A DNA stretch of 20,853 bases from Oscillospiraceae bacterium (lineage in GTDB: Bacteria > Bacillota > Clostridia > Oscillospirales > Oscillospiraceae): assembly GCA_902802215.1 (NCBI GenBank), contig CADCLH010000015.1:1-20853 (forward strand), read 5' to 3'. Each line of letters opens with the position of its first letter. Position 1 is the first letter of the stretch. The translations under genes were made by a program, and so were the position numbers. Shown here piece by piece: positions 14,061 through 20,853 of this stretch. Under the pieces are notes generated by a model that searched no databases, was not told the origin of the DNA, and saw only the letters and a list, made by a program, of their open reading frames with translations.

Positions 14061-15569
14061 TTATCCCAGTTTTACCACGATGAAATCGCCGAGCTTCCGG
14101 ACCGAGCCCGCATAGGGGTATTCCGGCATGGCCTGTACGCGCGGGTCGTCCTCCAGCGTCCGCAGGCTCTCCTCGTCGGCAAAGGGCAGCTCGCAGCCCA
14201 GATAGAAGCGCAGGAAATTCTCCCGCGAATAGATGTTCACCAGGTCCCGGTTCGGACCCTGAAGCAGATCGGTGTCCAGCTCGTCAAAGCGGTGCAGCAG
14301 ATTGTCCTGCTCGCCGAGCACGGCGAGGCGGCAGTTTTCGTCGAAGCCCTCCGTCTGCGTGACCCGCGTCAGCAGCACCGTGTAGAAGGCGTGCGCGTTC
14401 TCGTATTGCAGCTGCATCTTGAGGTAGGTCATGTTCGCAAAGTAGACGTTCCCCGCCGCGGTCAGCGCAAGCATCACGGACATCAGCGCCGCCGCACCGC
14501 GTCCGGCCGGGAGCGTCACGCGCTCCGCCACCAGCCCCGCCAGCAGGTATACCGCGATGAAGCTGTACATCACGAGCGTGTGGATGGACTGCTGCGACAT
14601 GATGAGGAACATGCAGCAGATCGCCAGCGGCAGCAGCGCCGTCAGAAAAGCGAGCAGCGCCGCGTGCAGCCAGCGCTTTTTCCGCAGCGCGAGCCCCGCC
14701 ATGCAGGCGGCCAGCACCGCCGCGAGGGCGATGTGGACATAGCGCAGGGCCTCCGAGGTGATCAGGTAAAAATTGCGGAACGTGAAAACATAGAAAAACG
14801 CGTCATACGCGATGCGGACGCGCCGCAGCAGTCCGACGCTGCCGTTGACGTTCTCCGTCACATAGGCGTTGAAGCCGTCCCCCGCAAAGCGGAGCACGAG
14901 CAGCGCCGCGCCGTAGTAAAGGCCGACGGAGAGCAGCATCATGGCCAGCGCGCGCAGACCGCCGGTCACGATCTCGCCGACCGGCTTGTCCCCGTCGAGC
15001 GCCTGCGCGATCATGCACAGCAGAAAGAGGCTGGCCGTGACCGCGATATAGGCCTGATAGATCCCCAGCGCCAGAACCAGCGCCAGCGGCGCGAGCACCC
15101 GCCGGCCTTTCTGATGCAGGCGGACGGCCAGCACCGCCAGAAAGAAGGACCAGGCATAGGGCGCGCTCGTGAACATGAAGCAGAAGTTCCCCGTCAGCGC
15201 GGGGAAGGTCGTCACCAGCGCCGCCATGAGCATGCGCAGGCCCGGTCTGCGCAGATCCAGGATGCGCAGCATCAGGCAGGCCGCCGCCGAAATCAGCAGC
15301 AGACTGATAAGACCGTAGATCCACGGCATCGACCAGTCGGGAAACAGGAGCTTGACCGGCTCCAGTCCCCAGCGGCCGGAGGTGATCGTCGCCCCCTTGC
15401 CGAAGAGGGATTCGATCTCGTCGTGGTTGAGGAGCTTGTTGGAAAAGGCATAGCCGTGCGCCGCGAGCCCCGCCAGAAAGGCGGCGAGGAAAGGCGCCCT
15501 GTCCCGCAGGACCGTCTCTTTCCACCGCGAAGCCATGTCGGGCAGGGCGTGCAGCTTGTCGAGTTTCAT
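14061..15569 (-). CDS. GtrII-like membrane glucosyltransferase (GT-C type)
   Basis: This 502-residue integral membrane protein resembles the Glucos_trans_II family, whose founders (GtrII of Shigella phage) transfer glucose from undecaprenyl-phosphate glucose to surface polysaccharide. An N-terminal cytosolic stretch is followed by a first helix and the family's acidic external loop NHDEIESLFGKGATITSGRW (D50-E51, GRW at 65-67). About ten further membrane segments follow, then a non-membrane C-terminal domain (about residues 375-502). The start MKLDKLHALPDM is chosen because GGGAGGGGGAT lies just upstream; a longer in-frame ORF overlaps the preceding gene. It is 19 bases after the GT39-like gene and 13 before the lipoprotein gene. 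No gtrA flippase or gtrB is in the window, so the acceptor is unknown. Confidence 0.78.
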   Translation of the reverse strand: MKLDKLHALPDMASRWKETVLRDRAPFLAAFLAGLAAHGYAFSNKLLNHDEIESLFGKGATITSGRWGLEPVKLLFPDWSMPWIYGLISLLLISAAACLMLRILDLRRPGLRMLMAALVTTFPALTGNFCFMFTSAPYAWSFFLAVLAVRLHQKGRRVLAPLALVLALGIYQAYIAVTASLFLLCMIAQALDGDKPVGEIVTGGLRALAMMLLSVGLYYGAALLVLRFAGDGFNAYVTENVNGSVGLLRRVRIAYDAFFYVFTFRNFYLITSEALRYVHIALAAVLAACMAGLALRKKRWLHAALLAFLTALLPLAICCMFLIMSQQSIHTLVMYSFIAVYLLAGLVAERVTLPAGRGAAALMSVMLALTAAGNVYFANMTYLKMQLQYENAHAFYTVLLTRVTQTEGFDENCRLAVLGEQDNLLHRFDELDTDLLQGPNRDLVNIYSRENFLRFYLGCELPFADEESLRTLEDDPRVQAMPEYPYAGSVRKLGDFIVVKLG

Positions 15570-15588
15570 TTCGATCCCCCTCCCGGTC

Positions 15589-17139
15589 TCAGCGGTGCTC
15601 GATCCTGGAAAACAGGCGGGACAGACCCCAGGCCGCCAGCGGCACCAGCAGCGCAAAATACGGCAGCGCATACTGGCTCTTGGCCTCGAACAGCAGATGG
15701 TACAGCAGCCCGCCGAGCACGATCACCGGCAGCAGGCACTGGCTGATCCGCTTGCGCCTCCAGAGTCCCGGCATGCCGAGCAGCGCGCCGAGGAACACGA
15801 GCTGCTGCACCTGATTCATCACGTTCGCGGTGCGCCGCGCGCCGCTTCCGCACAGGAAGTCATAGAAGCGTCCCTTCCCGCTGAAGCTGAGCTGGACCTG
15901 GTTGAGCCACAGCGAGCCGAAGCTCGGCTCGTTCCACTGGCTGAACAGCTTCTCCCGGAAGAAGCGGCGGGCGTCCGCGGGAGAGTCCCGGAATTCCCGC
16001 ACGCGCCCGGAGAGGAACGACCTCGCGTCGGCAGCCGTGGCGGCGGTGTCCTCCCCGCTGAGGGTGAACACCTCGACCGTGTGCCGCTCGCGGTACCAGC
16101 CGGGGGCCGCATGGCCCTGATCGAAGCCCATGGCCATCCATGCGATCATGGGGATCCCCTCCCCGAACGAGAGCCCCGTGCGCCGCTCGTACAGCCTCTG
16201 CGGGAGCTTGGGGAGAATCAGCACGCACGCGGCGGCAAGCAGCAGGCAGAGCAGCGAGCGCAGCGACGGCTTTTTCGCAAGCTCCACCAGCCAGACGCCG
16301 CCGACGGCGACGCAGAAGATCAGCAGGTTGAGCTTCAGCGTCACGGCAAGGCTCAGGCACAGGGCCGTCAGCAGCGCATACCGGACGCGCCCCCGGTCCA
16401 GAAACAGCAGGAACATCCATACCCCGGCAACGCCGCAGGCGAAGGCCGGGATATTGCCGTAGAGGAACGTGACCGACAGCAGCGGCGGCAGGCAGAAAAA
16501 GAGCAGCAGCACCGTCAGCTTCTGGACCCGATCCCGGTGAAAGAGCAGGCCGCTGATCTCGACCAGCGCATGCCAGGCGAGCAGCAGCCACAGCAGGTTG
16601 ACCCCTTGCAGGGCGAGCCAGCGGTAGCCCTCGGGCACATTGCCGAGCAGAAGACCGGAGGCGCGGAAGAACAGCTCCGTATACAGCACATAGCCGAGCT
16701 GGAACGGGAAGCGGCGGAAATAGGCCTCGCCGAGCGGGGACCAGTCGCCCGCCGCCGCGCAGCGCGCGGCGTTGGTGACCAGATAGGAGTCGCTGTAAAT
16801 CGGGGCCTGAAGCTTGGTGGACGCGATGAAGGCCGCGCCGAACACGAAGGTCCAGAGAAGCAGTACGCGCTCCATACGCCGCAGGGAGAGAGCCCCGCAG
16901 CGCCGGTAAAACAGGTAGAGCACGCAGAGATAGATCAGGGCGAGGATGCCGTTGAGGAAGATGTTGTCCTCCCGAAAGTCAATATGCTCCCCCGAGGGGT
17001 CGTTCGTGTTCAGGCTTGCCGTCTCGGTGAAAGCGGCAAAGACGAGCGCCAGCAGAAAACAGCAGAGCAGCACCAGGATCAGTACCGCCGCGGTCTTTTC
17101 CAGGCTCCGCGCGAAGCCGTCCCCGCTCCCGTTCTTCAT
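15589..17139 (-). CDS. GT39/PMT-like membrane glycosyltransferase (GT-C), putative
   Basis: This 516-residue polytopic protein has about eleven hydrophobic segments. The GT-C hallmark appears as an acidic residue in the first large external loop: TKLQAPIYSDSYLVTNAARC (D117), followed by a GDWSPLGEAYFRRFPFQLGY region resembling ArnT/PMT relatives. Later YGNIPAFACGVAGVWM and the long hydrophilic segment around residues 330-430 fit a lipid-linked-sugar transferase with an external loop. No specific substrate can be named. It is the first gene of the three-gene unit, behind its own promoter (17172-17200), with AGAGGGGG before the ATG. The C-terminal pair of helices ends at RIEHR. Annotation as an uncharacterised membrane protein would be the cautious alternative. 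Confidence 0.7.
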   Translation of the reverse strand: MKNGSGDGFARSLEKTAAVLILVLLCCFLLALVFAAFTETASLNTNDPSGEHIDFREDNIFLNGILALIYLCVLYLFYRRCGALSLRRMERVLLLWTFVFGAAFIASTKLQAPIYSDSYLVTNAARCAAAGDWSPLGEAYFRRFPFQLGYVLYTELFFRASGLLLGNVPEGYRWLALQGVNLLWLLLAWHALVEISGLLFHRDRVQKLTVLLLFFCLPPLLSVTFLYGNIPAFACGVAGVWMFLLFLDRGRVRYALLTALCLSLAVTLKLNLLIFCVAVGGVWLVELAKKPSLRSLLCLLLAAACVLILPKLPQRLYERRTGLSFGEGIPMIAWMAMGFDQGHAAPGWYRERHTVEVFTLSGEDTAATAADARSFLSGRVREFRDSPADARRFFREKLFSQWNEPSFGSLWLNQVQLSFSGKGRFYDFLCGSGARRTANVMNQVQQLVFLGALLGMPGLWRRKRISQCLLPVIVLGGLLYHLLFEAKSQYALPYFALLVPLAAWGLSRLFSRIEHR

Positions 17140-17171
17140 GCCGACGCCCCCTCTCTTTTTTATTTGGGTTC

Positions 17172-17200
17172 AGTATACACCCGTCGGGTCCGCTTGTGAA
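17172..17200 (-). promoter_or_regulatory. Promoter of the GT-C/lipoprotein operon
   Basis: On the minus strand TTCACA (17195-17200) and TATACT (17172-17177) are separated by exactly 17 bases. It begins 7 bases past the HAD phosphatase stop codon, with no terminator between, so read-through from murF is also possible. Confidence 0.78.
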
Positions 17201-17207
17201 TGCTTTT

Positions 17208-17933
17208 TTATCGTTCCGTGTCTCCGAAGACCGTCTCGAGCAGGGCCGGGAAGCGGTCCAGGCTGCGGATCTCCCAGTCCGGGCGGATGGCGCCCCGGTT
17301 CTCCTTCCCCTGCGGATTGTACCAGCAGGTGAGGATCCCGGCGTTTTTTCCGCCGCGGATGTCCGAGGTGAGACTGTCCCCGAGGATCAGCGCGCGCTCC
17401 CGCCGGAAGCCCGGGATGCGCGCGAAGCACGCCTCGAAGAAGCCGCGCTCCGGCTTGTTGCCGCCGATGCGCTCGGAGATGAAGACGTCCTCGAAATACG
17501 GGGCGAGCCCCGCGCTCGCGATCCTGCCGTCCTGCACGGAGCCGGTCCCGTTGGAGCAGATGAACAGGCGGTATTTCCCGTACAGCGCCTCGAGCAGCTC
17601 CGGCGCTCCCGGCACGAACCAGTGCCCGACGCTCAGGTTCGACTCGTACTGCTCCTGCGTCCGGAAGGCGTCGGCCTCGATCCCGCTCTCCCGGAACAGC
17701 GCCTCGAAGCGCTTGACAAGGACCTCCTCACGCGTGAGCAGGCCGTCCTCCAGCATTTCCCAATGCTGAATGTTGATCTCGTGATAACGGCGGAGCGTGT
17801 CCTCGTCCGCCGGGACGCCGAGCTCCGTCAGCGCCTTGGTGAGCGCGGCATGCTCGGCGGCGTTGAAGTCCAGGATCGTGTTGTCCAGATCGATCAGGAT
17901 CACGGGCCGATCGACGCCCGCTTTCTCTCTCAT
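17208..17933 (-). CDS. HAD-superfamily phosphatase, YjjG/YfnB-like nucleotidase
   Basis: YjjG-type HAD hydrolases dephosphorylate nucleoside monophosphates, often non-canonical pyrimidines. The 241-residue protein has all four HAD motifs: IDLDNTILDF (nucleophile D15, acid D17), ICSNGT (S127), the lysine K160 in GGNKPERGFF, and ILGDSLTSDIRGG (D186, D191). A helical C1 cap lies between about residues 20 and 105, as in the subfamily. The ATG overlaps the murF stop codon as ATGA and follows TGGAGG by 5 bases, so translation is coupled to murF. A longer in-frame ORF to 18608 lies entirely across murF and is rejected. The role beside murF is unclear. Confidence 0.9.
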   Translation of the reverse strand: MREKAGVDRPVILIDLDNTILDFNAAEHAALTKALTELGVPADEDTLRRYHEINIQHWEMLEDGLLTREEVLVKRFEALFRESGIEADAFRTQEQYESNLSVGHWFVPGAPELLEALYGKYRLFICSNGTGSVQDGRIASAGLAPYFEDVFISERIGGNKPERGFFEACFARIPGFRRERALILGDSLTSDIRGGKNAGILTCWYNPQGKENRGAIRPDWEIRSLDRFPALLETVFGDTER

Positions 17934-19285
17934 AAATCCTCCAGATGCTTGACGGTCTCCGCCGCCTCCTCCAGATGCATGCCGCGCGAGGCCTTGACCA
18001 GCACGCGGTCGCCCCGGCGCAGCAGGGCGGGCAAGGCTTCGCAGAGCTCCCCGACCGTCGGATACCAGCGGGCGAGCTCTCCCGCGCCGCGGGCGATCTC
18101 TCGCCCGAGCTCTCCGCAGCACAGCAGCAGGTCCACGCCCTTTTCGGCGGCGTAGCGCCCGAGCTCTGCGTGCATCCGCGCAGACTCCGGCCCCATCTCC
18201 AGCATGTCGCCGAGCACACACACATGCCGCCCGGCGATCTCCGTCAGCGAGTCGATCGCGCAGCGCATCGACTCGGGATTGGCGTTGTAGCTGTCGTCGA
18301 CGAGCGTGACGAGGCCCGTATCCAGGATCGCCCCGCGGCGTCCGACGGTCTCGTAGGCCCGGATACCCCGCTCGATCTCCCCGTCGCTCAGGCCGAGCGC
18401 GAAGCCGACCGCGGCCCCCTCCAGCGCGGCATAGACCATCTGCCTGCCGAACGCCGGGACCTCGGCCCGAAGCTCCCGCTCTCCGAAGCGGATGCGGCAG
18501 CGCGTCCTCCCCTCCTGCAGAAGCTCCGGCTCGAAGGCGCGCACCTCGCAGTTTTCCCCCAGACCGTAGCGGATCAGGCGCTGGCGGCAGCTCAGGGTCT
18601 TGAGCCACGCATCGTCGCCGTTGACGACGACGACGCCGTCCTCCGGCATCTGGGCGATCATCTCGGTCTTGGCGCGAAAGACCCCCTCGAGGTCGTGCAA
18701 AAATTCGAGGTGCGCCCGGCCGATCACGGTAAACACCGCCACCGTCGGCCTTGCGATCTTCGCCAGAGCCGTCATCTCGCCGAAGCCGGAGATGCCCATC
18801 TCCACGACCGCGGCCTCGTGCTCAGGCTCGATGCGGGACACGGTCATCGGCACGCCGATCTGATTGTTCAGGTTCCCCTCGGTCTTCAGCACCCGGAAGC
18901 GCTGCGAGAGCACCGAGGAGATCATCTCCTTGGCCGTCGTCTTGCCGACGCTGCCCGTGACCCCGACGACAGGGATGTGAAGCGTCCGGCGGTAGGCGGC
19001 GGCAATCTCCTCCAGCGCCCGCTGCACGTCGTCCACCACGAGGACGGGGCCCTCCACGCCCTCCGGCACACGCTCGCACAGCGCGCAGACCGCGCCCTTT
19101 TCCAGCGCGGAGGCGATGAAGCGGTGGCCGTCGGTCCTCTCGCCGCGGAAGGCGACAAAGAGATCCCCCGGTTCGACGGCGCGGCTGTCGATCACCGCGC
19201 GGCCGATCGGGGCCTCCGGCTCCGCGCAGCCGATCAAACGGCCGCCGCAGGCCGCGGCCGCCATGGACAGATTCATGCTCTTCAA
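17930..19285 (-). CDS. murF: UDP-N-acetylmuramoyl-tripeptide--D-alanyl-D-alanine ligase
   Basis: MurF is the last cytosolic ligase of peptidoglycan precursor synthesis, adding D-Ala-D-Ala to UDP-MurNAc-tripeptide with ATP. The 451-residue product has the three Mur domains. An N-terminal UDP-binding part carries VIDSRAVEPGDLFVAFRGE (about 31-49). The ATPase centre carries the P-loop VVGVTGSVGKTTAKEM (106-121), TEGNLNNQIGVPMT and VEMGISGFGEM. The C-terminal domain begins near DDSYNANPESM. The start is taken as TTG 19283-19285, 8 bases after AAGGGAG; ATG 19274-19276 (MNLSMAAAACGG) would sit 17 bases from that site. The HAD phosphatase gene overlaps the stop by 4 bases. It has its own promoter at 19310-19338; no other mur genes are nearby. 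Confidence 0.96.
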   Translation of the reverse strand: MKSMNLSMAAAACGGRLIGCAEPEAPIGRAVIDSRAVEPGDLFVAFRGERTDGHRFIASALEKGAVCALCERVPEGVEGPVLVVDDVQRALEEIAAAYRRTLHIPVVGVTGSVGKTTAKEMISSVLSQRFRVLKTEGNLNNQIGVPMTVSRIEPEHEAAVVEMGISGFGEMTALAKIARPTVAVFTVIGRAHLEFLHDLEGVFRAKTEMIAQMPEDGVVVVNGDDAWLKTLSCRQRLIRYGLGENCEVRAFEPELLQEGRTRCRIRFGERELRAEVPAFGRQMVYAALEGAAVGFALGLSDGEIERGIRAYETVGRRGAILDTGLVTLVDDSYNANPESMRCAIDSLTEIAGRHVCVLGDMLEMGPESARMHAELGRYAAEKGVDLLLCCGELGREIARGAGELARWYPTVGELCEALPALLRRGDRVLVKASRGMHLEEAAETVKHLEDL

Positions 19286-19309
19286 ACGATCATCTCCCTT
19301 ATGGCTTGT

Positions 19310-19338
19310 AGTATAGCATACGCCCCCGGAACACGCAA
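19310..19338 (-). promoter_or_regulatory. Extended -10 promoter of murF
   Basis: On the minus strand TTGCGT (19333-19338) is followed after 17 bases by TATACT (19310-19315), with TGC immediately before the -10. It lies about 25 bases upstream of the TTG start. Confidence 0.82.
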
Positions 19339-19365
19339 AAAGTTTTTCGATTTGCAAAAAAAGGG

Positions 19366-19394
19366 GTGCAGAACAGCCGCGTCTATGATATACT
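19366..19394 (+). promoter_or_regulatory. Candidate promoter of the DEDDh exonuclease gene
   Basis: TATACT (19389-19394) carries a TGA extension. The -35 region 17 bases upstream (GTGCAG, 19366-19371) is poor, as is common with extended -10 promoters. It is divergent from the murF promoter in the same 144-base gap. Confidence 0.6.
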
Positions 19395-19429
19395 ATCAGC
19401 GCTTAACATGTATGCAAAGGAAAAATGCT

Positions 19430-20416
19430 ATGAATTATATCGTGGTGGATCTGGAATGGAACCAGGCCATGAGTTCCAAATCCTCCGTTTTCAACAAGCT
19501 CCCCATCCATCTCGGCGGGGAGATCATCGAGATCGGCGCCGTGCGCCTCAACGAAGATATGACCCCCGGCGAGGAGTTCACCATCGACGTCAAGCCCGTC
19601 TATTTCCGCCGGATGCACTACAAGGTCAAGAAGATCACCGGTTTTGACCGGGAACGTCTCGCGCACGGCGTGCTCTTTCCCGACGCCATGGAGCAGTTCC
19701 GCGCCTGGTGCGGAGACGGCGCGACCTTCATCACCTGGGGCTGCGACGATCAGCGCATCATGGAGCAGAACATCATCATCCACGATCTGGACTGGGACTG
19801 GATCGGCGGGTGGATCAACCTACAGATGATCTACAACCTCCAGACCGGCGGCGACAAGAACCAGAAGTCCCTCGCCAGCGCCATGGAGCACTTTGAAATC
19901 GAGCAGACCCGCGTGGCTCACGACGCGCTGGGCGACGCCTACAACACCGCGCTGGTCGCCTCCCGGCTCGACATGCAGGAGGGGCTTCGCCTGTACGACG
20001 ACGCGGTGCGCATCCTCGCTTCCCGGATGCCGAACTACCGGCCTCCCGAGGAGAGCGACGTCCCCGACACCCTGCTGCATGAATGCTACGACAGCTTTGA
20101 GAGCCGCTCTGCCGTCTTTGCCGATCCCCGGATCGCGGAGCTCGCCTGCCCCGCCTGCGGCGCCGTCCTCTCCGGGCTCAAGTGGGTCAATCAGGGCGAC
20201 CACCGCTACATGAATCTCTACACCTGCCCCGAGCACGGCAGCTTCCTTGTCCGCGTCAAATGCAGAAAGCCCCGGGACGCGGAAGCCTGGACCGCCAACA
20301 AGCTGGTCTACGAGGCGGACGAGGATATGCTGAGCTTTTACAAGTCAAAGGCCTCGCAGGCGCGGCGGCGCAGCCGCGGCCACGCCTCCCGCAAAAACCG
20401 CCCCGCGGGGAAATAA
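19430..20416 (+). CDS. DEDDh 3'-5' exonuclease with C-terminal zinc ribbon
   Basis: A DnaQ-like exonuclease that trims DNA or RNA from the 3' end. In the 328-residue protein, ExoI is IVVDLEWNQ (D7, E9). ExoII is probably TWGCDDQRIMEQN (D106 or D107). ExoIII is VAHDALGDAYNTALV (H164, D169), which defines the DEDDh type. After the nuclease domain (to about 185) lies a linker and a ribbon-like segment with CPACG (C240, C243) and TCPEHG (C266, H269). The C-terminus is basic (about 306-328, Arg/Lys-rich), suggesting nucleic-acid binding. The ATG at 19430 follows AAAGGA. A much longer in-frame ORF runs antisense through murF and is spurious. The substrate, RNA or DNA, is not clear from sequence. 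Confidence 0.9.
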   Translation: MNYIVVDLEWNQAMSSKSSVFNKLPIHLGGEIIEIGAVRLNEDMTPGEEFTIDVKPVYFRRMHYKVKKITGFDRERLAHGVLFPDAMEQFRAWCGDGATFITWGCDDQRIMEQNIIIHDLDWDWIGGWINLQMIYNLQTGGDKNQKSLASAMEHFEIEQTRVAHDALGDAYNTALVASRLDMQEGLRLYDDAVRILASRMPNYRPPEESDVPDTLLHECYDSFESRSAVFADPRIAELACPACGAVLSGLKWVNQGDHRYMNLYTCPEHGSFLVRVKCRKPRDAEAWTANKLVYEADEDMLSFYKSKASQARRRSRGHASRKNRPAGK

Positions 20417-20427
20417 AGACTTCCAAC

Positions 20428-20459
20428 AAAAAAGCACCGACATCAGTCGGTGCTTTTTT
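20428..20459. terminator. Bidirectional terminator between exonuclease and PepSY genes
   Basis: GCACCGAC (20434-20441) pairs with GTCGGTGC (20446-20453) around a 4-base loop. It is flanked by six A and six T residues that continue the pairing. Each strand therefore ends in a T-run, suiting the two convergent genes. Confidence 0.93.
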
Positions 20460-20469
20460 GTCGCGGATA

Positions 20470-20853
20470 TCACTTCGTCTTGTCGTGGAAGAGGACGTCG
20501 CCGCCGGCAGAGTCGATCCGATAGGTGTAGGAATGCCCGCCGGATTTGAAGGCGATCTCGTACCAGCTCAAGCCGTCCTTGCTCCGCAGCTCGACCGAGA
20601 CGTTCGTCGCCTCGCTGCTCTTGACGCCGGCATGGCGGAGCGCAATAGCCTTGGCTTCCTCGATCGAGAGCGCGGCGCTCTGCTCTTTGGCGGACGCCTT
20701 CTCCTCGGAGACCGACTTGCCCTGGCCGTCACGGACCGTGCGCCAGCCCTCGATCCCGCCGGTAAGGGCGTTGACGAAGTAGACGTACTCGACGCCGTCC
20801 GCGCCGAACTCCACCTGATAGACCGTCACGCCGTCGTCGTCCTTCGTCTTGAA
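20470..20853 (-). CDS. PepSY-domain protein (C-terminal fragment)
   Basis: PepSY domains occur in secreted or membrane-anchored proteins, where many are thought to inhibit peptidases or act as protein-interaction modules. The reading frame stays open to the right edge, so the N-terminus, including any signal peptide, is outside the window. The 127 visible residues contain the end of one PepSY unit (TVYQVEFGADGVEYVYFVNA, then LTGGIEGW). A second, complete unit begins LSIEEAKAIALRHAGV and ends TYRIDSAGGDVLFHD. A charged linker (GKSVSEEKASAKEQ) joins them. The apparent internal GTG start at 20829 cuts the first domain and is not believed. It ends 10 bases from the shared terminator. Confidence 0.82.
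   Translation of the reverse strand, partial: FKTKDDDGVTVYQVEFGADGVEYVYFVNALTGGIEGWRTVRDGQGKSVSEEKASAKEQSAALSIEEAKAIALRHAGVKSSEATNVSVELRSKDGLSWYEIAFKSGGHSYTYRIDSAGGDVLFHDKTK

Noticed and set aside
13860..15746. 628-codon plus-strand ORF rich in Gln, Arg and His
   Set aside because: Antisense to the lipoprotein and GtrII-like genes; composition is typical of shadow frames.
15535..17199. 554-codon plus-strand ORF opposite the GT39-like gene
   Set aside because: Composition is Gln/Glu/Arg-rich with no motif, whereas the minus-strand frame is a coherent membrane protein with a promoter and ribosome binding site.
17945..20416. 823-codon plus-strand ORF
   Set aside because: Its first half is antisense to murF and its promoter region; only the part from 19430 encodes a recognisable protein.

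Overview
The window reads as chromosomal DNA from a GC-rich member of the Clostridia. An Oscillospirales-type gut bacterium (Flavonifractor, Oscillibacter or Lawsonibacter-like) is my best guess. That is inferred from the dprA-topA-trmFO gene order, the GC-rich codon use combined with AT-rich sigma-A type promoters, the strong GGAGG ribosome binding sites, and the family mix (medium-form threonine dehydratase, SdpRI, PrdX-like deacylase, GtrII-like membrane enzymes). No phage, IS, CRISPR, rRNA or tRNA is visible. No gene-free stretch exceeds 300 bases; the longest gaps are about 140 to 190 bases, and most hold promoters.

Left block, minus strand (1-4174): a SpoU-type RNA methyltransferase, dprA, topA and the first 40 codons of trmFO form one operon behind a promoter at about 4202-4232. 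The two upstream genes are both broken. Each has lost roughly 20-26 codons of conserved sequence at a short possible microhomology and is frameshifted there, while topA is intact. A terminator separates this operon from an ArsB/NhaD-type permease (minus strand, 4296-5603), which lies divergent to a threonine ammonia-lyase (plus strand, 5793-7010).

Centre (7011-11520): an SdpR/SdpI operon sits behind a textbook promoter flanked by two copies of one operator palindrome. glyA (minus strand) follows, convergent with sdpI and divergent from a two-gene plus-strand unit made of a membrane-anchored endonuclease/exonuclease/phosphatase-fold protein and an AEC-family permease.

Right block, mostly minus strand (11533-19285): a PrdX/YbaK-like prolyl-tRNA deacylase lies behind an unusual DegT-fold protein. 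A three-gene surface unit follows, with two GT-C-like membrane proteins and a lipoprotein of unknown function. Then comes murF, translationally coupled to a YjjG-like HAD phosphatase. Divergent from murF is a DEDDh exonuclease with a C-terminal zinc ribbon (plus strand). The window ends in a truncated PepSY protein (minus strand), which shares a bidirectional terminator with the exonuclease.

Most of the window is ordinary housekeeping content. The most notable observations are the paired microhomology-like deletions in neighbouring genes, the paired SdpR operators, an AT-rich sequence shared by two convergent gene junctions, and the uncharacterised lipoprotein linked to GT-C enzymes. I do not see convincing evidence for a wholly new system.
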